The translations under genes were made by a program, and so were the position numbers. A stretch of 5,480 bases of DNA from Lachnospiraceae bacterium (GTDB taxonomy: Bacteria > Bacillota > Clostridia > Lachnospirales > Lachnospiraceae). Below, one piece after another: positions 1 to 5,480 of this stretch. Each line of letters begins with the position of its first letter. Position 1 is the stretch's first letter. The stretch spans positions 1 to 5,480 of the forward strand of contig VSNQ01000203.1 of NCBI GenBank assembly GCA_009774395.1. Reading direction: 5' to 3'. Under the pieces are notes generated by a model. The model saw only the letters and a list, made by a program, of their open reading frames with translations. It was not told where the DNA came from and ran no database searches.

Positions 1-86
1 GTCAAGATTATCTGATGCCGCAGATGGACATTTAGCCATGTCAGTACCTGACAAGTCAAATTGATGAGTTATTTATTGACAGTTCC
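1..86. repeat. Partial end of a second palindromic repeat element, cut by the window edge
   Basis: No recognised gene is seen here. The right end (67-86) matches the right end of the neighbouring element (226-245) at 19 of 20 positions, and the match continues through the following TAAG. Read in reverse from 86, it shares with the left arm of that element the first eight bases (GGAACTGT), the block AAATAAC at the same offset, and ACTTGTC at nearly the same offset. The rest differs. Three short inverted repeats follow each other: ATCTG/CAGAT (10-14, 21-25), GACAT/ATGTC (27-31, 38-42) and TGTCAG/CTGACA (39-44, 48-53). The simplest reading is the terminal part of a related but distinct element whose other end lies outside the window. 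A minus-strand frame opening at an ATG at 37-39 stays open to the edge (13 codons), but it has only a weak ribosome binding site and is not called as a gene. Confidence 0.45.
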
Positions 87-89
87 TAA

Positions 90-245
90 GGAACTGTTCA
101 AAAATAACGTTTAATACCACTTGTCTTTTTCTCCGATAGCACCACTCAAAAATCAATTACATAGCCCGCTATGCGCCTGATTTTTGAGTGGCACTCTCGA
201 AGAAAAATCCTACGCGTTATATAAAAGTTATTTATTAACAGTTCC
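90..245. mobile_element. MITE-like 156-base palindromic element with terminal inverted repeats and TAA flanks
   Basis: The whole segment folds on itself. The outer arms 90-113 and 222-245 pair at 21 of 24 positions, starting with the perfect nine-base ends GGAACTGTT/AACAGTTCC. The middle arms 126-142 and 191-207 pair at 13 of 17 positions as DNA. The inner arms 142-155 and 178-191 are a perfect 14-base inverted repeat. The tip is CATAG/CTATG (160-164, 169-173). It is too short for a transposase and has no convincing open frame. TAA lies immediately outside both ends (87-89 and 246-248), as expected of a 3-base target duplication. Three of the four middle-arm mismatches become G-U pairs in minus-strand RNA, so the structure fits a transcript from the same strand as the genes. 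It begins nine bases after the cobB stop and could shape the 3' end of that mRNA, although there is no U-run typical of an intrinsic terminator. A mobile origin is inference; a non-mobile REP-like repeat is the alternative. Confidence 0.6.
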
Positions 246-258
246 TAAGTATCAATAA

Positions 259-987
259 TTAATGTTCTATCTTAATTTGTGAAAAAATCTCGCCGATACT
301 CCCTGTTACCACCAAGTCCGCCATACTGTCCCTTGGTGTCGGCGTTTTATTAATTAGCACCAGCTTATGTCCCTGATAATAGTCGATTAGCCCTGCCGCT
401 GGATAAACGGCAAGCGATGTGCCGCCGATAATCAGCATATCCGCCTCGCTAATTGCCTTTACTGCCTCCTGCAAAGTTCTTTGATCTAAGCCCTCCTCAT
501 AGAGCACAACATCCGGTTTAATTCTTCCGCCGCAGGCACACGTTGGTACGCCCTCTGACTCTATCACTGCCTTTATATCATAAAACTGATGACATTTTTC
601 GCAGTAATTGCGCAATACGCTTCCGTGCAGCTCGAGCACCTTCTTGCTGCCTGCTGCTTGGTGCAGCCCATCAATATTCTGTGTTACTACTGCCTTAAGT
701 TTCCCAATCTCCTCCAGTTTCGCCAATGCCAAATGCGCCTTATTAGGTTTCGCATCTAACGCTACCATTTTATCACGGTAAAACTTAAAAAATTCCTTTG
801 GCTTACTTACATAAAATGTATGGCTTAATATAGTTTCCGGCGGATAATCGTATTTCTGATGATACAGCCCATCCACACTGCGGAAATCCGGAATCCCGCT
901 CTCTGTAGACACCCCTGCACCGCCAAAAAACACAATGTTTTCGCTGCCGTCAATCAGTTCCTGCAACTTTGCAACCGCATCACTCAT
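259..987 (-). CDS. cobB: Sir2-family NAD-dependent protein deacylase (sirtuin)
   Basis: This cytoplasmic enzyme removes acyl groups from lysine side chains, consuming NAD+ and yielding nicotinamide and O-acyl-ADP-ribose. The 242 residues match the usual length of compact bacterial sirtuins and appear complete. The NAD-binding motif GGAGVSTESGIPDFRS is at 22-37, TQNIDGLHQ at 102-110, and the catalytic His121 in LHGS. The zinc-binding cysteines are 129, 132, 150 and 152 (CxxC then CxC). The second nucleotide-binding part shows GGTSLAVYPAAG (188-199) and LINK (211-214). The YxxR pair of desuccinylase-type sirtuins such as E. coli CobB is not seen; the comparable stretch reads FYRDK (69-73). Plain deacetylase activity, as in the Thermotoga-like class, is therefore more likely, although this is inference. 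The ATG start has an AAAGGAG site (996-1002) eight bases upstream. It follows the lysozyme gene by 28 bases without a visible terminator, so the two are probably cotranscribed. The cobB symbol is by family, and its protein targets cannot be told. Confidence 0.95.
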   Translation of the reverse strand: MSDAVAKLQELIDGSENIVFFGGAGVSTESGIPDFRSVDGLYHQKYDYPPETILSHTFYVSKPKEFFKFYRDKMVALDAKPNKAHLALAKLEEIGKLKAVVTQNIDGLHQAAGSKKVLELHGSVLRNYCEKCHQFYDIKAVIESEGVPTCACGGRIKPDVVLYEEGLDQRTLQEAVKAISEADMLIIGGTSLAVYPAAGLIDYYQGHKLVLINKTPTPRDSMADLVVTGSIGEIFSQIKIEH

Positions 988-1015
988 TATACATTCTCCT
1001 TTGCTATTTTATTTT

Positions 1016-2368
1016 TTACCATGTTTTATAGGAAATATTCATATCCACTTCCTCCTTAATCCCGTTGACCTTACCCTTCTCTGTGTACTGCCAGCAGCTT
1101 ACTTCATACGGCATATACATATAATTATCATAAAACGCATACCATTTTTCATAATCCTGAAGCCTCGTCATATCCAACAGTTTAGTAAAACATTTTACAT
1201 TTCCGTAAATCATCGGCGTATATCCTGCCTGACGAATTGTTTCGCAGAAAGCAATTGCAATATTGGTACGCTCCTCCTTAGACAATGCGTTTGCCCTGCC
1301 GTTTGCATTTGTAATCATCTCCACATCAAATACAATCGGATACGACACCTGATATCCAGCAATATTTTCCAGGACAAAATTTGCCTCCTCACGTGCCTCC
1401 GCTTCTGTAACTGCCTGCGTAAAGAAATATACCCCCGCCTTTACATCCGCATCATTTGCACCCTGCAAATTTTGCTCAAAATATTCATCCAGCACAATTT
1501 TTCCCGATTCATAACCGCGCAGCCCCAGCCGAATAAAAGCATATTCCACACCATCCGCCTTTACTGCCTGCCAATCAATTTCGCCCTGATACTTTGATAC
1601 ATCAATTCCTTTGTGGGACGTGACAACACCGTTCTCCACATACTCCATCTCACCCCTGTCATTCTCCACAAAGTTCTCCGCAATTAAATTATGTTTCTTT
1701 ACCTCATCCAAAACTGGTGAAAAAACATACTGTTGTTCGTCATAATAAATTAAATTTTCTGGGAAAAAAGAACGCAGCATTTTCAGCGGGCTGCCATCCT
1801 CGCCAATAACCAGTTCCTTCATTCGCTGCTTCATCGACTCCTCCACAGCATTTCCATCTTCTGGAAGAACCGCTACCGCATTACCGCCTGTAGGCGTAAC
1901 CTCTTGCCCATTTTCATCAGACACATTGCCTTGCCCATACGTTCCCACTTCGCTACTATCTCCGCCAATTATAGATGCGTCTACTCCACTGCTATTTCCG
2001 TCAGTTACCTGTCCATCTACTTCTTGTCCATCATTCTCTCCAGTTCCATTACTTTCGCTTTCATTTACTCCTTGTCCTGCTCCGCTTTCATCTCCACCAC
2101 TTCCATCTCCTTGTCCCTCTGCTCCTTGCCCATTTTCTCCACTGCTCTGACCGTCTACCTCGGCGCCCTGTGCCAAATCTTGGAATGATCCAACTGAAAT
2201 CGCTCCATCTGTTCCATATTCGCCGTATTTCGCCATAAGTCGTTTTACTTCGCTACGTTCCTTTATGTAAAGCACTCCTACAACTCCTGTGAACGTCAAA
2301 GCAATCATTGTTACCAAACTTAATAAAATAATAATAAAATGAAGTGTCCTAATTCTTCTCGTCTGCAT
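1016..2368 (-). CDS. Membrane-anchored GH25 family lysozyme (muramidase)
   Basis: The protein is predicted to cleave the beta-1,4 bond between N-acetylmuramic acid and N-acetylglucosamine in peptidoglycan, outside the membrane. It has 450 residues in four parts. A short basic N-terminus (RRIR at 4-7) is followed by one hydrophobic segment at about 11-35, which has no obvious cleavage site and so is probably a signal anchor. Residues 48-179 form a low-complexity linker rich in Gly, Ser, Asn, Gln, Glu and Asp with no Lys, Arg, His, Cys or Trp. A spacer at about 185-250 includes FFPENLIYYDEQQYVFSP. The GH25 domain covers 253-450: GIDVSKYQGEIDW (254-266) with Asp256, then FDVE (347-350) with Asp348 and Glu350 as the catalytic pair, and a closing CWQYTEKGKVNGI followed by VDMN. 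The ATG has GAGAGAGG a few bases upstream; a second ATG five bases earlier is out of frame. Roles in wall remodelling or division are possible. A prophage endolysin is unlikely, since no phage genes are near and the protein is anchored. Confidence 0.93.
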   Translation of the reverse strand: MQTRRIRTLHFIIILLSLVTMIALTFTGVVGVLYIKERSEVKRLMAKYGEYGTDGAISVGSFQDLAQGAEVDGQSSGENGQGAEGQGDGSGGDESGAGQGVNESESNGTGENDGQEVDGQVTDGNSSGVDASIIGGDSSEVGTYGQGNVSDENGQEVTPTGGNAVAVLPEDGNAVEESMKQRMKELVIGEDGSPLKMLRSFFPENLIYYDEQQYVFSPVLDEVKKHNLIAENFVENDRGEMEYVENGVVTSHKGIDVSKYQGEIDWQAVKADGVEYAFIRLGLRGYESGKIVLDEYFEQNLQGANDADVKAGVYFFTQAVTEAEAREEANFVLENIAGYQVSYPIVFDVEMITNANGRANALSKEERTNIAIAFCETIRQAGYTPMIYGNVKCFTKLLDMTRLQDYEKWYAFYDNYMYMPYEVSCWQYTEKGKVNGIKEEVDMNISYKTW

Positions 2369-2406
2369 TTCATATCCTCTCTCAAACGTTAACTGCCAAC
2401 AATTCT

Positions 2407-2435
2407 ATATTACACTAAACACGCCGGATATGCAA
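2407..2435 (-). promoter_or_regulatory. Possible weak promoter for the GH25-cobB pair
   Basis: In the 94-base gap before the lysozyme gene, the minus strand reads TTGCAT (2430-2435), a 17-base spacer, then TAATAT (2407-2412), about 38 bases before the start codon. The spacing is ideal, but the hexamers match the sigma-A consensus at only three and four of six positions. AT-rich DNA gives such matches by chance, so this is a candidate only. No terminator hairpin is seen in the same gap, so read-through from the upstream genes remains possible. Confidence 0.3.
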
Positions 2436-2462
2436 ATACAGATTCTTCCCTTTCTCAAAATC

Positions 2463-2762
2463 CTACCACTTTCCATAGGAACAGGAATTATGTGCGATTG
2501 CTGCACGTAGTTCCACAAAACAGCCACACGCTCTACACATTCCCTCTGATAAATAATCACATTCCTTACAAACAGCAAGGCGCTCTTGATAGAGCGCCTG
2601 TTCTGCCTTAATATCTTCATCTAAATGCTGAATGTAAGAATAGAGATTCTCCATATATGCTTCCTGATCCATTTCCCGCAGCAGACACCGCAGACAGCGC
2701 TTTTTCGGCTCATTTTCTTTCAGGAATCTTTCTTCTGCCATTGAATCACATATTCCTTTCAT
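2463..2762 (-). CDS. Small Cys-rich DUF6171-like protein of unknown function
   Basis: This small soluble protein (99 residues from the first ATG) has no signal peptide or membrane segment. It carries nine cysteines at 5, 23, 26, 65, 68, 76, 79, 81 and 94. They form KRCLRC, CKEC and CRACGC clusters on either side of a charged, probably helical stretch (about 27-62), and a late NSC motif lies near the C-terminus. The arrangement resembles a pair of zinc-ribbon knuckles and matches what I recall of the DUF6171 family of Clostridia, whose function is not known. Metal binding is inference. The start is uncertain. The first ATG (2760-2762) has no clear ribosome binding site, while Met8 (ATG at 2739-2741) has AAAGGA (2754-2759) 12 bases upstream, a longer than usual spacing; that start gives 92 residues and drops Cys5. 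It begins 27 bases after the GH51 stop and is probably on the same transcript. Confidence 0.8.
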   Translation of the reverse strand: MKGICDSMAEERFLKENEPKKRCLRCLLREMDQEAYMENLYSYIQHLDEDIKAEQALYQERLAVCKECDYLSEGMCRACGCFVELRAAIAHNSCSYGKW

Positions 2763-2789
2763 TTGCTTTCATTTCTTTGCATAATCTCT

Positions 2790-4301
2790 TTATGCACTTT
2801 TTACTCTAAACTGCACAACACTGCAGGCCGGCATAACAAAGCTTAACCCTCTCTCTGTTACTTTAAAATCTGTAAATGCTTCTTCCTTTACTGTGTCAGG
2901 CTTTTCAAATGTATTGTATGCGTCCATCTTGTTTGTAACAATTGCTGCCGTTACTTCGCTTGGATTGCACTCCATAAAAGTAACATCTACTGGCTCACTG
3001 TCTGTAACAGACAAATTATTAATTGTAATCGTAATAACACCGTCTTTGTCCACCGATACCGATTCCTGCAAATTAGGAACCATATAATCTTCTTCCTCAC
3101 CAATCGTTTTTACACCTTCGATATGACTTTCCACCAACTCAGCATCCTGATGATACTTATACATATGGAAAATATGGTAAGTCGGTGTGAGCAGCATTTT
3201 CGGGCCGTCTGTTAAAATTACTGCTTGCAATACATTAATAAGCTGCGCAATATTCGCCATTTTTACGCGGTCACAATGCTTATTAAAAATATTCAAAGAC
3301 AAACCTGCTACAAGCGCATCCCGCATTGTACTCTGCTGATACAAAAATCCAGGATTCGTTCCTGGTTCACAGGTAAACCATGTTCCCCACTCGTCCACAA
3401 TCAGTCCGATTTTCTTCTCTGGATCATACTTGTCCATAATATTTCCATGAAGATGAATTAAGTCTTCAATATACAATGCTTTATAGAGTGTCTTATACCA
3501 CGCTTTTTCGTCAAACTCGGTTGCACTGCCCTTCTCTTTCCACCCTTCTGGATGAACATAATAATGCAGTGAAAAGCCATTTAATAAAGGCTCCTGATCG
3601 AACTTTAAATTCTCAAAGCAAGTCTTTAAAACTTCTTCTGTCCAATATGCATCATCCACGTTTGCTCCACAACAAATTTTATAAATGTGTTCATCAGATT
3701 TATAATTGCGGACATAAGTCTGATATCTTCTATAAAGATTGCCATAGTAAGTGGGCGTCATATTTCCACCGCAGCCCCAGTTTTCATTACCAACACCAAA
3801 ATAATCTACTTTCCAGCCTTTTTCACGTCCGTTTTTCTTACGGAGATCTGACATGGGAGAAACACCATCAAAGGTCATATATTCAATCCATTCAGACATT
3901 TCCTGTACGGTTCCGCTGCCAACATTTCCATTAATATACGTTTTACAGCCAATCTGATCACACAATTCAAAAAACTCATGTGTACCAAAGCTATTGTCCT
4001 CCGTCACGCCGCCCCAATGTGTATTAACCATTTTCTTTCTTGATTCCTTAGGGCCGATGCCATCCATCCAGTGATACTCATCTGCAAAACAGCCACCTGG
4101 CCAACGCAGCACCGGAAGCTTCATTTCCTTTAAAGCAGCCACAACATCATTTCTCATACCATTCGTATTTGGAATATCAGAATCTTCTCCTACATAAAGT
4201 CCCTCATAAATACACCTTCCCAGATGCTCTGAGAAATTTCCGTAAATTTCTGCATTAATATGTCCCTTTTCATTTTTTTCATTAATATAAAGTTTCGCCA
4301 T
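2790..4301 (-). CDS. abfA: GH51 alpha-L-arabinofuranosidase (intracellular)
   Basis: This retaining glycosidase (EC 3.2.1.55) releases terminal alpha-L-arabinofuranose from arabinan, arabinoxylan or their oligosaccharides. It has 503 residues, the usual full length, with no signal peptide, so it should act in the cytoplasm on imported oligosaccharides. The N-terminal part has IYGNFSEHLGRCIYEG (19-34) and the LRWPGG motif (65-70), followed by HWGGVTEDNSFGTHEF (95-110). The acid/base Glu is E173 in GVGNENWGCGG, and the nucleophile is E304 in IVDEWGTW. The TIM barrel runs to about residue 390, and the remainder fits the usual C-terminal beta-sandwich. GNENWGCGG differs from the GNEMDG of the Geobacillus type and suggests a separate subgroup of GH51. 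The ATG has a perfect AGGAGG (4310-4315) eight bases upstream. It follows a GH43 gene, as is common in arabinan utilisation loci, but with a 192-base gap. No CcpA-type cre or AraR-like operator was recognised. The symbol abfA is by family only. Confidence 0.95.
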   Translation of the reverse strand: MAKLYINEKNEKGHINAEIYGNFSEHLGRCIYEGLYVGEDSDIPNTNGMRNDVVAALKEMKLPVLRWPGGCFADEYHWMDGIGPKESRKKMVNTHWGGVTEDNSFGTHEFFELCDQIGCKTYINGNVGSGTVQEMSEWIEYMTFDGVSPMSDLRKKNGREKGWKVDYFGVGNENWGCGGNMTPTYYGNLYRRYQTYVRNYKSDEHIYKICCGANVDDAYWTEEVLKTCFENLKFDQEPLLNGFSLHYYVHPEGWKEKGSATEFDEKAWYKTLYKALYIEDLIHLHGNIMDKYDPEKKIGLIVDEWGTWFTCEPGTNPGFLYQQSTMRDALVAGLSLNIFNKHCDRVKMANIAQLINVLQAVILTDGPKMLLTPTYHIFHMYKYHQDAELVESHIEGVKTIGEEEDYMVPNLQESVSVDKDGVITITINNLSVTDSEPVDVTFMECNPSEVTAAIVTNKMDAYNTFEKPDTVKEEAFTDFKVTERGLSFVMPACSVVQFRVKSA

Positions 4302-4329
4302 TTTGTTTTCCTCCTAATTTGTTTTTATA

Positions 4330-4343
4330 GCCGTCACCACGGC
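4330..4343 (-). promoter_or_regulatory. Small inverted repeat in the leader of the GH51 gene
   Basis: GCCGT and ACGGC form a perfect five-base inverted repeat around a four-base loop, and can be extended by a G-U and a T-A pair. It is the only GC-rich spot in the gap and ends about 14 bases before the AGGAGG site of the GH51 gene. It might be a protein-binding site or a leader hairpin affecting translation. It is short enough to be chance, and I do not recognise it as a known operator. Confidence 0.25.
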
Positions 4344-4426
4344 CAATGCATGTCACTTTATTACTATAATTTTCTCAAATCCCTTACCGTATACTGAATC
4401 TGCACTTTTCTAAAGTAATATACGAT

Positions 4427-4527
4427 TCTGTCATTTTGGCACATTTTTTCTATTTATAACGGGATATTCGTCTGTCATTTTCCTGCACATTTTTTATTTA
4501 TAGCGGAATACTGGTCTGTTGTTTTCC
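4427..4527. repeat. Three degenerate 44-base tandem repeats spanning the GH43 stop codon
   Basis: The block TCTGT followed by two bases and TTTT recurs at 4427, 4471 and 4515, exactly 44 bases apart. The first two units agree at about 37 positions when small offsetting gaps are allowed. The third is partial and lies in the 3' end of the GH43 coding region. Read on the minus strand, the GH43 end ENNRPVFRYK-stop is echoed downstream by QENDRRISRYK-stop (stop at 4450-4452) and then more weakly by CQNDRIVYYFRK. The repeats therefore look like local duplications of the gene's 3' end. The remainder of the gap (4302-4426) holds the GH51 ribosome binding site and one small inverted repeat; no convincing promoter or terminator was found in it. 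Confidence 0.7.
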
Positions 4528-5441
4528 CACTCGACTTTCATCAACATTGTGTGTCTATTTGGATTATACAGTGGATCGCCCTCGATCTCACTTTCTTTTC
4601 TTGCATGATATACAAGAATATCATTTCCCTCCTCGTCAACCGTAAAAGAGTTATGTCCTGGCCCATAAACCTCTATCGAAGGATCTGAGGCTAATACAGG
4701 GTAACGCTCTTTTTCCCATGAACGAGGATCTAACAAATCTGTACTATCGTCAGCAGTAAGCATTCCCATACAATAAGGTGCACCTGTTTCACTTGCAGAA
4801 TATGTTAAGAAAATTTTACCATTGCGCTTAATCACAGCAGGGCCCTCATTTACCCAAAAACCGACACGCTCCCAGTCATAATCAGGCGTTGTCAGTAAGA
4901 CTTGCACCGTCTTTAGCTTATTTGGAGTTTCCATCTCTGCAATATAAAGATTAGAAATCTGTCTGCCAACGCCGACTTTTTCTGCCCAGACATAATACCG
5001 CTTGCCATTGTTTTCAAATACCGTTGCATCCAAGGAAAATGCCCGAAATGAAAACGCATCATCATCTGCACACTGCATCATTCCAAGTTCTTTCCATTCC
5101 CCAGTCATTGGATCAGCATCTGTACATTCCAACACATATGGACGGATTTTCCAAATATCCTCCTTCTCACCACCAGCAAAATAGATATACCATTTTCCAT
5201 CCAGATAATGTAGTTCTGGTGCCCAGATGTGCTTGCTCATAATACCCGTTTCATGTTTTTTCCAAATTGTAACTTCCTCCGCATCAGCAATTCCTGCCAA
5301 TGTATCTGCACACCGCAAAATAATTCTGTCATATGCCGGCACTGATGCCGTAAAGTAATATTTCCCATTGCTTTGCTTACAAATAAATGGATCTGCTCTT
5401 TGTAGAATCCATGGTTCATTATATTTTAATTGTGTATTCAA
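4494..5441 (-). CDS. GH43 family arabinofuranosidase / exo-arabinanase, TTG start
   Basis: This five-bladed beta-propeller glycosidase is predicted to act on alpha-L-arabinofuranosides, probably trimming arabinan-derived oligosaccharides in the cytoplasm; no signal peptide is present. From the TTG start it has 315 residues. In that numbering the three GH43 acidic residues are Asp17 in RADPFI, Asp138 in SLDATVF and Glu199 in VNEGPAV. HIWAPELHY (71-79) and YGPGHNSF (259-266) are further family motifs. The wording of the first blade, YYFTASVPAYDRIILR, recalls the group of Streptomyces Araf43A (an exo-1,5-arabinofuranosidase), but that is from memory and a xylosidase role cannot be excluded. The frame is also open from a GTG at 5466-5468 (324 residues). 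I prefer TTG at 5439-5441 because a perfect AGGAGG (5450-5455) lies eight bases before it, whereas nothing similar precedes the GTG in the 12 visible bases. The C-terminal codons overlap a tandem repeat. It probably leads the operon with GH51. Confidence 0.9.
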   Translation of the reverse strand: MNTQLKYNEPWILQRADPFICKQSNGKYYFTASVPAYDRIILRCADTLAGIADAEEVTIWKKHETGIMSKHIWAPELHYLDGKWYIYFAGGEKEDIWKIRPYVLECTDADPMTGEWKELGMMQCADDDAFSFRAFSLDATVFENNGKRYYVWAEKVGVGRQISNLYIAEMETPNKLKTVQVLLTTPDYDWERVGFWVNEGPAVIKRNGKIFLTYSASETGAPYCMGMLTADDSTDLLDPRSWEKERYPVLASDPSIEVYGPGHNSFTVDEEGNDILVYHARKESEIEGDPLYNPNRHTMLMKVEWENNRPVFRYK

Positions 5442-5449
5442 GCAAAATA

Positions 5450-5455
5450 CCTCCT
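5450..5455 (-). promoter_or_regulatory. Ribosome binding site that sets the GH43 start
   Basis: A perfect AGGAGG sits eight bases upstream of TTG at 5439-5441. It would lie inside the coding region if translation began at the GTG at 5468. Its strength and spacing equal those of the GH51 gene next door (AGGAGG, eight bases), which supports the TTG start. Confidence 0.8.
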
Positions 5456-5480
5456 CATTTATTTTCACAAATATTAAAAT

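Noticed and set aside
142..191. Intrinsic terminator for cobB
   Set aside because: The 14-base stem is strong, but in the minus-strand transcript it is not followed directly by a run of U; the T-rich stretches lie inside the arms. It is kept as part of the palindromic element.
935..1597. Plus-strand open frame of 220 codons
   Set aside because: It lies opposite the well-supported GH25 domain and cobB start, has a composition rich in Ile, His, Cys and Phe typical of antisense frames, and shows no recognisable domain.
1904..2238. Overlapping plus-strand frames rich in Ser, Pro, Leu and His
   Set aside because: They are the antisense of the low-complexity Gly/Asp/Glu/Ser linker of the lysozyme; the bias of the linker alone keeps these frames open.
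3476..3934. Plus-strand open frame of 152 codons
   Set aside because: It lies opposite the catalytic barrel of GH51, which has all family motifs; the antisense protein has no recognisable features.
4386..4410. Fourth copy of the 44-base repeat (TATACTG and TCTG blocks)
   Set aside because: The similarity is short and the spacing is 28 rather than 44 bases, so it may be chance.
4302..4426. Sigma-A promoter for GH51
   Set aside because: TATAGT, TATAAA and TTGAGA-like hexamers occur, but none pair at an acceptable spacing, so no promoter is called.
4427..4527. CRISPR array
   Set aside because: The 44-base units are degenerate along their whole length, have no unique spacers between conserved repeats, and overlap coding sequence.

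Overview
The window is moderately AT-rich DNA in which every convincing gene lies on the minus strand, mostly behind AGGAGG-type ribosome binding sites. The protein set points to a gut-type Clostridia, most likely a Lachnospiraceae relative: a cytoplasmic arabinan-degrading pair, a small Cys-rich DUF6171-like protein, a membrane-anchored GH25 muramidase with a long acidic linker, and a short bacterial sirtuin. The taxonomic guess is inference from gene content, not from a marker gene.

In transcription order, right to left, the layout is as follows. A GH43 arabinan- or arabinoside-cleaving enzyme most likely begins at a TTG codon at 5441. It is followed by a 192-base gap holding three degenerate 44-base tandem repeats, the last of which runs into the 3' end of the GH43 gene. 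Next come a GH51 alpha-L-arabinofuranosidase, then after 27 bases the DUF6171-like protein, then after 94 bases with a possible weak promoter the GH25 lysozyme, and after 28 bases the sirtuin (cobB). No convincing intrinsic terminator is seen between any of these genes, so one long transcript or two overlapping ones (GH43-GH51-DUF6171 and GH25-cobB) are both possible.

The two glycosidases carry no signal peptide and should act inside the cell on imported arabino-oligosaccharides. GH43 would trim arabinan-type chains, and GH51 would release terminal arabinofuranose for the arabinose/pentose phosphate route. The lysozyme and the sirtuin have no evident link to arabinose and look like neighbours rather than pathway partners.

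The left 250 bases hold no recognised gene. Beginning nine bases after the cobB stop there is a 156-base near-perfect palindromic element (90-245) with terminal inverted repeats and flanking TAA triplets. It abuts what looks like the end of a second, related element that runs off the left edge. This is the most interesting part of the window: it looks like a MITE-like or REP-like repeat, and its base-pairing pattern favours folding as minus-strand RNA, which would be the 3' untranslated region of cobB.
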